Shown here piece by piece: positions 1 through 7,059 of a DNA stretch of 24,272 nt. A program made the translations under genes and the position numbers. Numbering within the stretch: the stretch's first letter is position 1; every line of letters begins with the position of its first letter. A model generated the notes under the pieces. It was not told the DNA's origin and ran no database searches. It worked only from the letters and a program-made list of their open reading frames with translations. Source of the stretch: DASXYG01 sp036502625 (GTDB lineage: Bacteria; Actinomycetota; Actinomycetes; Streptosporangiales; Streptosporangiaceae); the NCBI GenBank assembly GCA_036502625.1, contig DASXYG010000131.1, forward strand, positions 1 through 24,272, written 5' to 3'.

Positions 1-65
<65 letters not shown>

Positions 66-69
66 GGGC

Positions 70-966
70 TCAGTGGTTGAGGCCTCGGGGGAGGACGAGG
101 ACGGGGCAGGGGATGTTGCGGAGCAGCTTCATGGACATGTCGCCTAGGAAGACGCGGCGGATGGGGCCTGTCTCTGAGGAGCCGCATACGGCTACCTCGC
201 CTGGGAGCCAGTCCGTGGAGGCGAGGGCGGCGGCTACGTCGTCGCCCTCCAGGACCTCCATGGTGACCTCGGCCTCGGTGTCCAGGCGGGAGGCCAGGTC
301 GGAGAGGTCCTCCTCGACCGCCTCGCGGGCGGCCTGGAGGACGGGGGCCTCGGCGTCGAAGCCGACGCTGGCGCCGAAGAAGCGGGTCGCGCGCACCAGG
401 ACGTGGACCACGCGGAGCGGTATGCCCAGCCGTACGGCTACCAGCGCGGCCAGGCGGCACGTGGCGCGGTCTTCGGGGCGGCGGCGGTACGTGATGGTGA
501 TGCGCTCGAACGCCTCGGGGGCGGCCTTGGCGTAACCCTTCGGGGCGAGCATGACCGGCACCGGGGAGCCGTGCAGGAGCTGGTCGGCGGTGGAGCCGAC
601 GGCGACGCGGGCGCGCGCTCCCCCGGGCGCCGAGCCGATGATCACCACGTCGGCCTCGACCTCGGCGGCCACCTCGGCGAGGCCGCGTCCGCTCCCCCGG
701 TTGGCGTGCACGATGGTCCGTACGGCGGGGCCGCCGCGCTCGGCGAGGATGCCCTCGGCGTGGGTCAGCGCCTCGCGGGAGCGCTCGATGAGGAACCGGC
801 GCCATTCGAGGTCCACGGCGCCCTGGTTCTGCACCGGCCACGCGGGCGGGTACACGTTCGCGACGATCAGCTCCGCGTCGATGACCCGGGCGTACAGGGC
901 GGCGAGCGCCAGGGCGTCGTTGCCGCGCCGGTCCGGCATGTAGCCGCAGAGCACCCGCCCGCTCAC
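70..966 (-). CDS. Universal stress protein, tandem UspA domains
   Basis: This encodes 298 residues with two consecutive UspA domains (about 3-145 and 150-297), the usual size for actinobacterial double-domain Usp proteins. These are cytoplasmic ATP-binding proteins linked to stress and dormancy. The first domain ends in the nucleotide-binding pattern G-x2-G-x9-G-S/T, seen as GSAPGGARARVAVGST, followed by the typical strand SPVPVMLAP. The second domain has a related pattern (GSSETGPIRRVFLGD, then CPVLVLP) in which the final GS/GT is GD, so its ATP binding may be weaker. The GTG start at 966-964 overlaps the TGA stop of the upstream permease by 4 bp, which both fixes the start and implies translational coupling. 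Usp proteins encoded next to APC permeases are a recurring actinobacterial arrangement. A direct regulatory role on the transporter is only inference. Confidence 0.9.
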   Translation of the reverse strand: MSGRVLCGYMPDRRGNDALALAALYARVIDAELIVANVYPPAWPVQNQGAVDLEWRRFLIERSREALTHAEGILAERGGPAVRTIVHANRGSGRGLAEVAAEVEADVVIIGSAPGGARARVAVGSTADQLLHGSPVPVMLAPKGYAKAAPEAFERITITYRRRPEDRATCRLAALVAVRLGIPLRVVHVLVRATRFFGASVGFDAEAPVLQAAREAVEEDLSDLASRLDTEAEVTMEVLEGDDVAAALASTDWLPGEVAVCGSSETGPIRRVFLGDMSMKLLRNIPCPVLVLPRGLNH

Positions 967-2471
967 CGGTCCGCGCTCCCCGCGCTGAACCCCTCCGGGC
1001 CAGGCCCAGGCGACCCGGGACCGGACGCCCCTGGATCGCCGCCGGAGCCGCCCGCCAGGTTGGAATGGCGGTGGCCGTACAGGAAGTACGCGACCAGGCC
1101 GATGGCCGTCCAGGCGCCGAACACCAGCCACGTGACGCCGTCGAGTTTGATCATCAGGTAGACGCAGAACACGAAGCCGAGGATCGGCGTCACCGGGAAC
1201 AGGGGCGCGTGGAAGCTGCGCGGGAGGTCCGGTTTCGTCCGGCGGAGGACCATGACGCCGACGTTCACGATGGCGAACGCGCACAGCGTGCCGATGCTCG
1301 TGGCGTCGGCGAGGCGGCCGAGCGGTACGAAACCGGCGAGCAGCGCCACGCACGCCGCGACGATCAGCGTGTTCGGCACCGGCGTCTGCGTGGTCGGGCT
1401 GATCTTGGAGAAGATCTTCGGCACCAGGCCGTCGCGGGACATCGCGAACAGGATGCGGGTCTGCCCGTACATCACGGTCAGCACGACGCTGGCGATCGCG
1501 ATGACCGCGCCCAGCGAGAGGATCACCGACGCCCACGAGCCGCGGACCACGGAGTCGAGCACGGCGGCCAGCGACGCCTCGCTCGTGCCGAGCTGCCGCC
1601 ACGGCATGGCCCCCACGGCCGCGAGCCCGACCGCGACGTACACGACGGTGACGATCAGCAGCGAGAAGATGATCGCCAGCGGCAGGTCGCGGCGCGGGTT
1701 CTTGGCCTCCTCGCCGGCGGTCGACGCGGCGTCGAACCCGATGTAGGAGAAGAACACCTTCGCACCGGCGGCGCTCACGCCCGCCATTCCCATTGGGGCG
1801 AACGGTTTGAGGTTTCCGGAACGGAACGCCGTAAATGCGACGACGCAGAAGAACACCAGCACACCGATCTTGATGAAAACCATGATGGTGTTCGCCGTGG
1901 CGCTTTCCGAGGTGCCGCGCAGCAGCAGGAGCATCGCGATCCCGACCACGGCCATCGCGGCGATGTTGATGACGCCCCCGTCGCCCGGCGGCGCGCTGAT
2001 CGCGTCGGGCAGCCGCACACCGAACAGCCCGTGCAGGAACTCGTTGATGTACTGCCCCCAGCCGACGGCGACCGCCGACACGGACACGCCGTACTCGAGC
2101 AGCAGGCACCACCCGCACACCCAGGCGATCAGCTCGCCGAGGGTGGCGTACGCGTAGGAGTACGACGAGCCGGACACCGGGATCGTCCCGGCCAGCTCGG
2201 CGTAGGACAGCGCGGAGAACAGCGCGGTGATCGCGGCCAGCACGAACGACAGCACCACCGCGGGCCCGGCCAGCGGCGTGGCCTCGCCGAGCACCACGAA
2301 GATGCCGGTGCCGAGCGTGGCGCCCACGCTGAACATCGTGAGCTGGAGCAGGGACATCGACCGGCGCAGCTCGCCGCCCTCGCCGTGGCCGCCCTCCGCG
2401 GCGATGCGCTCGGCGGACTTCGTACGGAACAGCCCGCGCACGAACCCGCGGTCGTGCGAAACGTCGGTCAT
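963..2471 (-). CDS. APC-family (cationic amino acid transporter-like) permease
   Basis: About 502 residues with 12 or more predicted membrane segments. The first helix carries the APC signature GATLGTGIFVVLG, followed by a Pro/Gly-rich SYAELAGTIPVSGSSYSYAY stretch typical of the cationic amino acid transporter (CAT, YfnA-like) branch. It probably imports or exchanges an amino acid across the cytoplasmic membrane. The substrate cannot be read from the sequence. I prefer the ATG at 2471-2469 because a G-rich ribosome binding site (GGGGGGCAGG) lies directly upstream. An in-frame ATG at 2492 would add seven residues but has only a poorly spaced AAGGA. The gene is first in a two-gene operon and its stop overlaps the GTG of the universal stress gene. 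The C-terminal tail is rich in Gly, Ser and Pro and looks disordered. The family is secure and the substrate is open. Confidence 0.88.
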   Translation of the reverse strand: MTDVSHDRGFVRGLFRTKSAERIAAEGGHGEGGELRRSMSLLQLTMFSVGATLGTGIFVVLGEATPLAGPAVVLSFVLAAITALFSALSYAELAGTIPVSGSSYSYAYATLGELIAWVCGWCLLLEYGVSVSAVAVGWGQYINEFLHGLFGVRLPDAISAPPGDGGVINIAAMAVVGIAMLLLLRGTSESATANTIMVFIKIGVLVFFCVVAFTAFRSGNLKPFAPMGMAGVSAAGAKVFFSYIGFDAASTAGEEAKNPRRDLPLAIIFSLLIVTVVYVAVGLAAVGAMPWRQLGTSEASLAAVLDSVVRGSWASVILSLGAVIAIASVVLTVMYGQTRILFAMSRDGLVPKIFSKISPTTQTPVPNTLIVAACVALLAGFVPLGRLADATSIGTLCAFAIVNVGVMVLRRTKPDLPRSFHAPLFPVTPILGFVFCVYLMIKLDGVTWLVFGAWTAIGLVAYFLYGHRHSNLAGGSGGDPGASGPGSPGPGPEGFSAGSADR

Positions 2472-2554
2472 CCTGCCCCCCGTGCCGCCCATGATCCTTA
2501 CGCAACGTTACGGTCCGCTCACCCGCAACCGGCGCAACGACACAGCGGCGCGTT

Positions 2555-2576
2555 CACCTTATGCATTCATAAGGTG
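2555..2576. promoter_or_regulatory. Perfect 9-bp inverted repeat, candidate operator
   Basis: The arms CACCTTATG (2555-2563) and CATAAGGTG (2568-2576) are exact reverse complements around a 4-base centre CATT. It lies about 45-65 bp upstream of the permease -10 candidate and well upstream of the plus-strand operon, in AT-rich DNA. Its symmetry and spacing suit a dimeric helix-turn-helix regulator, and no regulator gene is adjacent. A short hairpin in a transcript is less likely because the site is upstream of both predicted starts. Confidence 0.5.
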
Positions 2577-2738
2577 GATTCCGCAGGTGGCCGCGTCCAC
2601 TCGCACGCCGTTCTTCACCCTTTCTTAAGGAATCAAATTCGGCCTTCTCCGGGAATTTCCGAAACGCGATTTTTTGCCGCGGATTTCGTGGCGCCCGGTG
2701 CCGGACCGGAATAAGCTCCCGCGCATACGGCCGGTGGC

Positions 2739-2744
2739 TACTCT
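2739..2744 (+). promoter_or_regulatory. Candidate -10 box (TACTCT) for the M23-like/cyt b/NuoF operon
   Basis: TACTCT fits the actinobacterial TANNNT -10 pattern and would give a start near 2751. The GAAGGG ribosome binding site at 2752-2757 and the ATG at 2765 follow. I see no clear -35 element. Confidence 0.35.
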
Positions 2745-2764
2745 CCGTCCCGAAGGGCTGGGTG

Positions 2765-3970
2765 ATGTCCGCCTTACGTCGACCCGGGCGCCGCACCGAC
2801 GCCCATGAGCACCGCCTCGACGTCCTCACGCTCGCACGCCGCATCGGCACGCTCGGCACCGGAATGGCCGTGGCGACCGGTCTGGTGCTGTGCGCGATCG
2901 TCGAGGACACCGTCCTCCCACAGCTCGACGGGCGGCGCACGACAACCGGGCAGACACCCCGCCCGTCGTCGTCGCGCCACCATCATGGCGGCACCGCCGC
3001 GGGCACCCCGACCACACCGTCGGGCACGCTCTCGCACGCCGTCGGCACCGCCGCCACCGCGCGGCTCGCCGCGGCCGCGCGCACCACGTACGGCACGCCG
3101 GCGGCGCCGCGCCCGCTGGTCCGCGTCACCCGGCAGGACCGGCGGCGCGGCTGGGCGCTCGGCGCGTCCGTGCTGCCCGCGCCGGTGGGCGCGACGGCCA
3201 TGCCCGAGGCGGCGCTGTTCCTCGCGCACCGCTCCGGCCGCAGCTGGACGGTCGGCGTCGGCGGCACCGCGCGGTTCCGCACGATGGTCGCGCACGCGCC
3301 GGCCTCGGTGCTGCCGAGCCGCGAACGCGCCGCGCTGACCCGGTACGCCACCGGCCCCGACCCCGGGGCGACACCGGGCGGCGGCACCGACACCCGGCTC
3401 GACCTGCCCTGGCGCTCCGGCCGGTCCTGGACGCTCGACGGCTACGCCGCGGGCACGCTGACGTTCGACCCCGGCGACGGCGACGTCCGCGCGGCCGGGC
3501 CCGGGCTGCTGTACCGGCTGTGCGGGCACGGGCTGCTGCTTGTCGTCCACCCGGACGGCCTGGCCAGCGAGTACGCCCAGGTCACCGACGTCACCTCGGT
3601 GCCCGACGGCGGGCGGGTCGCGGCCGGGGCCCATCTCGGGCAGGTCACCTCGGCCGCCCCCTGCCGTACGGGGCGTACGACCGCGCGGCTGCGGTTCGCG
3701 CTGCGCAGCGCCGACGCCGACGTCCCGATCGACGGCGTCCGCATCGGCGCGTGGACCCTGCACGCGTACGCCACGCGGGTCTGGGCCACCTGCGCCGGCC
3801 ACCGCGTGGACCCCGGCGACCCGCTGCCGAACGCGTACGTTCCGGCGTCCCCGAGCCCGGTGCCCGTCCCCTCCCCCACGAGCTCCAAGCGCGCCCCGGC
3901 CGAGCCGTCGGGCTCGCCCACACTGCCGGCGTCGCCCGGCGGCACCACGCCGCCCGAGGTGCTGAAGTGA
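2765..3970 (+). CDS. Membrane-anchored M23/LytM-like protein lacking zinc ligands
   Basis: 401 residues. A cytoplasmic N-terminus with several Arg/His is followed by one membrane anchor (about 28-47), a Thr/Pro/His-rich linker (about 55-115) and an outer domain. Residues about 215-345 follow the layout of actinobacterial M23 (lysostaphin-like) peptidases: VRAAGPGLLYRLCGHGLLLV, a Tyr-centred YAQV where family members have YxHL, a VPDGGRVAAGAHLG turn, and the downstream IDGVRIGAWTLH motif. None of the zinc-binding positions is kept: the HG/D pair near 220-235 is absent, YxHL is YAQV (270-273), and the HxH strand is RLRF (308-311). Hydrolysis of peptidoglycan is therefore unlikely, and a scaffold or activator role in the manner of EnvC is an inference. 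C253, C300 and C343 are the cysteines of this domain. The tail (361-401) is Pro/Ser-rich. The ATG at 2765 has GAAGGG seven bases upstream; GTG 2762 is the alternative. The stop overlaps the next start (GTGA). Confidence 0.75.
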   Translation: MSALRRPGRRTDAHEHRLDVLTLARRIGTLGTGMAVATGLVLCAIVEDTVLPQLDGRRTTTGQTPRPSSSRHHHGGTAAGTPTTPSGTLSHAVGTAATARLAAAARTTYGTPAAPRPLVRVTRQDRRRGWALGASVLPAPVGATAMPEAALFLAHRSGRSWTVGVGGTARFRTMVAHAPASVLPSRERAALTRYATGPDPGATPGGGTDTRLDLPWRSGRSWTLDGYAAGTLTFDPGDGDVRAAGPGLLYRLCGHGLLLVVHPDGLASEYAQVTDVTSVPDGGRVAAGAHLGQVTSAAPCRTGRTTARLRFALRSADADVPIDGVRIGAWTLHAYATRVWATCAGHRVDPGDPLPNAYVPASPSPVPVPSPTSSKRAPAEPSGSPTLPASPGGTTPPEVLK

Positions 3971-4884
3971 GCGCGGCGGGCGCGGCGCCGGGACGCGCCG
4001 TCATCTCGGCGGTGGTGCTCGCCGGTGCGCTCGCGGCCACGCTCACCGCCGCGCGGTCCGCGGCGGGGCGCGCGGCCGTGGTGGCGACGGGCGCGTTCAT
4101 GGAGTACTACGCGGGCGTGTTCACGCTGGTCACGCTCACCGGGGCGGTCGTGTTCGGAGTGCTCGCCGCGCAGCGGGTGCTCAACCCGCGGCCGCGGATC
4201 GTGGCGCAGGCGCTGCACCGCGCGTCCGCGATCGCGGCCGTGGGCTTCCTGGTGACGCACATCCTGCTGAAGGTCATGGAGGGCCACGCGGCGCCGGCGG
4301 ACGCGGTCGTGCCGACGTCGCTCGGCTGGATCGCGCCGGGCACGATCGCGGGCGACCTGCTCGTCCTGACGGTCGCCACCGGCGCGGCGCGCGGGCGGTA
4401 CGCCGCGGCGCTGCGGCCCTGGGCGTGGCGCGGGCTGCACTGCGCCGCGTACGTCGCGTGGCCCGCGGCCGTCGCCCACGGCCTGCTCGCGGGCCGCTCG
4501 CCGAAGCCATGGGTCACGATCAGCTACGTCGCCTGCGCCGCCATGGTCGTCCTGGCCCTGCTGATCCGCTCCGCGGCCACCGCACGCCGCCCGTCAGCCC
4601 GCCACCAGGGCCGCCACGCCACCGCGGCCCCGCCCCCCGGCGACCACCGAACCGGCGCCCCCACGGACCGGACGCCCCCCGCCGAGCCCCGCGACACGAG
4701 CGCGGACCGCGTGTTCGCCGCCGGGCCGGGCGACGGCGGACGGCCGCGCGGCGACGCCGGGCCGGGCGACGGATCGGACGGCGGGCGGCGGCGCGGGGCG
4801 CGTACGGGGCCGTCGGCGGATGCGCGGGATGAGGCGTTCTGGGACTCGCTGCGCGCCGAGCGGCGCGACTGGACGCGGCCGTGA
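3967..4884 (+). CDS. Ferric-reductase-like transmembrane cytochrome b
   Basis: 305 residues with about six hydrophobic segments (near 12-30, 47-68, 84-103, 126-141, 157-174 and 185-201). The four histidines expected of a bis-heme ferric-reductase-like transmembrane domain are visible: H84 and H98 on one helix, H158 and H171 on another. The spacing of 14 and 13 residues would hold two b hemes stacked across the membrane. Residues about 205-305 form a charged, Pro/Gly/Arg-rich cytoplasmic tail without recognisable domains. Unlike classical ferric reductases or NADPH oxidases there is no fused FAD/NAD domain; the flavoprotein encoded next, also by a GTGA overlap, could supply electrons. The GTG start at 3967 is fixed by overlap with the preceding TGA. 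The heme-binding fold is well supported, but the electron acceptor is unknown. Confidence 0.8.
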   Translation: MSAAGAAPGRAVISAVVLAGALAATLTAARSAAGRAAVVATGAFMEYYAGVFTLVTLTGAVVFGVLAAQRVLNPRPRIVAQALHRASAIAAVGFLVTHILLKVMEGHAAPADAVVPTSLGWIAPGTIAGDLLVLTVATGAARGRYAAALRPWAWRGLHCAAYVAWPAAVAHGLLAGRSPKPWVTISYVACAAMVVLALLIRSAATARRPSARHQGRHATAAPPPGDHRTGAPTDRTPPAEPRDTSADRVFAAGPGDGGRPRGDAGPGDGSDGGRRRGARTGPSADARDEAFWDSLRAERRDWTRP

Positions 4885-6347
4885 CCGCGTCGCCGCCCGT
4901 CCTGGCCATCGGCGGCGCGCGGCTGACCGCCGGGTTCGACCACTACCGCAGGCTGGACGCGCAGGCGCACCGCGCCGTGCACGGCACCCCCCGCACCCGG
5001 TCGCTGCGCGCGCTGACCGCGCTGGCGGAGTCCGTCGACCTGCGCGGCCGCGGCGGCGCCGCGTTCCCGTTCGCGCGCAAGCTCGCCGCCGTCGCCGAGT
5101 CGGCGCGCCGCCAGGACGCGCGCCCGGTCGTCCTGGTCAACGCCACGGAAGGCGAGCCGGCCAGCGGCAAGGACGCCGTGCTCGTCACCCGCGCGCCGCA
5201 CCTCGTGCTGGCCGGGGCGATGCTCGCCGCCGACGCGCTCGGCAGCCGCGAGGTCACGATCGGCGTCACCGCGCACGGCGGCCGCTCGCTGCGCACCGCG
5301 ATCGCCCAATGGCGGCAGACGCGCCGCGTACGCGTGGTGGTGCTGCCCGAGCGGTTCGTGACGGGCGAGGGCGGCGCGCTGGTGCGCGGCGTCAACGGCG
5401 GCCCGGCGATCCCCCCGGGCCGCAAGGTGCGCGCCGCGCAGTCCGGCGTCGACGGCCGCCCGACCCTGCTGAGCAACGCCGAGACGTACGCCCAGCTCGC
5501 GCTGCTCGCCGCGCTCGGCCGCGACCGCTACGCCGCGGTCGGCACCCGCGAGGAGCCCGGCACGGTCCTGCTCACCGTCACCACGCCGGCCGGCCGTACG
5601 GTCGTGGAGACCCCCACGGGCGTGGCCCTGGAGGAGGTGCTGCGGCTGTGCGGCACCGGCCCCGGCCAGGCCGTCCTCGCCGGCGGCTACCACGGCGCGT
5701 GGCTCGGCGCCCAGGCCGCCGCCACCGCCACCGTCTCCCGCGCCGGCTTCGAGCGCGCCGGCGCCACCCTCGGCGCCGGGGTCATCGCGGTGCTCCCGGC
5801 GGACACCTGCCCGCTCGGCGAGGTCGCGCGCATCGCGGCGTACCTCGGCGCGCAGTCCAGCGGCCAGTGCGGCCCGTGCCGCCTGGGCCTGCCCGCGATC
5901 GGCCGGGCGCTCGGCACGCTGGCGAACGGCACCGCCGACGCCGACACCGTCGTGGCGATCCGCCGCGGCGCCGACGCCGTGACCGGCCGCGGCGCCTGCC
6001 ACCACCCGGACGGCACGACCCGCTTCATCCGCTCCGCGCTCGACGTCTTCGCCGACGACGTGGCCCGCCACCTCGACCTGGGCGGCTGCCACCGGCCCGT
6101 ACGCGGGGTGCTGCCGCTGCCGGACGACGAGGCGGCGCCGCCGCGCGCCCGGCTCGTCGTCGACTGGACCCGCTGCTCCGGCCACGGCCTGTGCGCCCAC
6201 CTCGTACCCGACCTGGTGAGCCTCGACGGCGACGGCTACCCGAGCCCGGCCTCGGCGCCGGTGCCGGGTGCGCTGGCCGCCGACGCGGCGCGCGCGGTGG
6301 CGATGTGCCCGGCGCTCGCGCTGCGCCTGGAGTCCCAGCGCGGCTGA
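4881..6347 (+). CDS. NuoF-type FMN/Fe-S oxidoreductase fused to a C-terminal ferredoxin
   Basis: 488 residues. Residues about 40-400 match the complex I 51-kDa subunit (NuoF): Gly-rich FMN/NADH loop RGRGGAAF (55-62), NATEGEP (87-93), TGEGGAL (161-167) and LLSNAET (196-202). The iron-sulfur motif reads SSGQCGPC (326-333) with the last Cys at 373. The first ligand position of the canonical ESCGxCxPC is Ser327; C309, 21 residues before C330, might substitute. From about 422 a ferredoxin module follows, with C432, H435, C438 and C476-P477. This is the CxxHxxC...CP pattern of single-cluster, often [3Fe-4S], actinobacterial ferredoxins. The likely flow is NAD(P)H to FMN to Fe-S to ferredoxin and on to the co-encoded cytochrome b. 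No NuoE partner is nearby, so this is not a complex I operon. The start overlaps the upstream TGA (GTGA). Confidence 0.85.
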   Translation: MTASPPVLAIGGARLTAGFDHYRRLDAQAHRAVHGTPRTRSLRALTALAESVDLRGRGGAAFPFARKLAAVAESARRQDARPVVLVNATEGEPASGKDAVLVTRAPHLVLAGAMLAADALGSREVTIGVTAHGGRSLRTAIAQWRQTRRVRVVVLPERFVTGEGGALVRGVNGGPAIPPGRKVRAAQSGVDGRPTLLSNAETYAQLALLAALGRDRYAAVGTREEPGTVLLTVTTPAGRTVVETPTGVALEEVLRLCGTGPGQAVLAGGYHGAWLGAQAAATATVSRAGFERAGATLGAGVIAVLPADTCPLGEVARIAAYLGAQSSGQCGPCRLGLPAIGRALGTLANGTADADTVVAIRRGADAVTGRGACHHPDGTTRFIRSALDVFADDVARHLDLGGCHRPVRGVLPLPDDEAAPPRARLVVDWTRCSGHGLCAHLVPDLVSLDGDGYPSPASAPVPGALAADAARAVAMCPALALRLESQRG

Positions 6348-6366
6348 CCGCGCAGCGCCCATTCGA

Positions 6367-6388
6367 GGCCCGGCCGCGGCCCCGGGCC
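6367..6388 (+). terminator. GC hairpin after the redox operon
   Basis: GGCCCGG (6367-6373) and CCGGGCC (6382-6388) form a 7-bp stem with an 8-base loop about 20 bases after the NuoF-ferredoxin stop. There is no T-tract, as is common for actinobacterial terminators. It also sits in the -35 region of the next gene, so a regulatory role is possible. Confidence 0.35.
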
Positions 6389-6397
6389 GGGCTCGGG

Positions 6398-6403
6398 CAT
6401 AAT
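6398..6403 (+). promoter_or_regulatory. -10 box (CATAAT) placing the next gene as leaderless
   Basis: CATAAT matches TATAAT at five of six positions. It ends 8 bases before the GTG at 6412, so the transcript would begin at or within a base or two of the start codon. There is no ribosome binding site between them, which supports leaderless translation. Confidence 0.55.
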
Positions 6404-6411
6404 CGGCGATC

Positions 6412-7011
6412 GTGCGGCGAAAGGGTGCATCGGTCGTCAAGGTCGGCGTGGCGTACGCCGCCGGCCTCGGCGTGACGTTCGCGCTCGGCGTCCTGCTGCC
6501 CGGCCTCGACTTCCTCTCGTTCATGGCCGGGTTCCTGCTGTGGCTCGGGGTCGTCACCGCGCTGGCCGCCGTCGCCGGCCGGCGCTGGGTGGTCTGGTGC
6601 GCCCTCCCGGCCGCGGCGCTGACGGGGATCGGCACGCTGATGCTCGCCGAGGACATCGCCCTGCGCGACGCCGGCACCCCCACGGCGGTGGTCGTCACGG
6701 CGGACCGGGTGGACGTCCACACCGGCTCGCGCGGCACCACGTACACGCACCACTACACGCTGCGGCGCACCGACGGCCGCCCGCTGGGCCAGGAGATGGT
6801 GTACCGGGGCCGGCCCGGCTACGCGGGCGCGCGCACCGGCGCCCGGATCACCGTGCTCGTCGACCCCGCGGGCCGGGCCCCGGTCCGCCCGGCCGATGAC
6901 GTCGACGTCCCCGCGGACGCGACGATCCTGGTCCTCGGCGGGCTCGGCATGGCCGCCATCGTGACCGGCGCCGCCGTCTCCGTACGCCCGAAGCGGCCGG
7001 TTCGCACCTGA
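6412..7011 (+). CDS. Small membrane protein, DUF3592-like
   Basis: 199 residues. Hydrophobic helices at about 10-28, 31-53 and 58-80 are followed by a soluble beta-rich segment (about 85-165) and a final helix (about 167-190). The soluble part contains a YTHHYTLRR strand and an ARITVLVDPAGRAPVR segment, a layout like DUF3592 proteins, whose function is unknown. The GTG at 6412 has no ribosome binding site but sits just after a -10-like CATAAT, so it is probably a leaderless gene. It is transcribed toward the arginine deiminase operon. Its own promoter and a possible terminator upstream suggest it is not part of the preceding redox operon. No enzymatic motif is visible. Confidence 0.75.
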   Translation: MRRKGASVVKVGVAYAAGLGVTFALGVLLPGLDFLSFMAGFLLWLGVVTALAAVAGRRWVVWCALPAAALTGIGTLMLAEDIALRDAGTPTAVVVTADRVDVHTGSRGTTYTHHYTLRRTDGRPLGQEMVYRGRPGYAGARTGARITVLVDPAGRAPVRPADDVDVPADATILVLGGLGMAAIVTGAAVSVRPKRPVRT

Positions 7012-7038
7012 AGTCGTACGGCCGACCGCGACGGACGC

Positions 7039-7059
7039 ACGCGCCACAATGCCGCGCGT
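7039..7059. terminator. Hairpin between convergent genes
   Basis: ACGCGC (7039-7044) and GCGCGT (7054-7059) form a 6-bp stem around a 9-base loop between the DUF3592-like gene and arcC, reaching the first base of the arcC stop codon. It could end transcription from both sides, although there is no T-tract. Confidence 0.3.

Larger units (their letters stand above)
2493..2764. promoter_or_regulatory. Divergent intergenic region, AT-richer than surroundings
   Basis: About 270 bp separate the divergent permease and M23-like genes. The stretch 2555-2720 is clearly AT-richer than the coding DNA around it and holds no convincing gene. A minus-strand TAACGT (2510-2505) could be a -10 box for the permease, and a plus-strand TACTCT (2739-2744) for the redox operon. 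It also contains the inverted repeat at 2555-2576, listed separately. Confidence 0.5.

Noticed and set aside
70..2505. Very long minus-strand frame (811 codons) across the permease and Usp genes
   Set aside because: Its N-terminal two thirds are Arg/Ala/Gly-rich shadow translation of the permease in another frame. Only the last 298 codons, the Usp gene with its own overlapping GTG, make sense as protein.
4881..6347. Complex I (nuo) operon fragment
   Set aside because: Only a NuoF-like protein is present. There is no NuoE, NuoG or membrane subunit, and the partner is a cytochrome b, so this is a separate redox module.
4524..6746. Minus-strand open frame of 740 codons opposite the cytochrome b and NuoF-ferredoxin genes
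   Set aside because: Low-complexity Arg/Ala/Gly composition and perfect overlap with well-supported plus-strand genes; a composition shadow.
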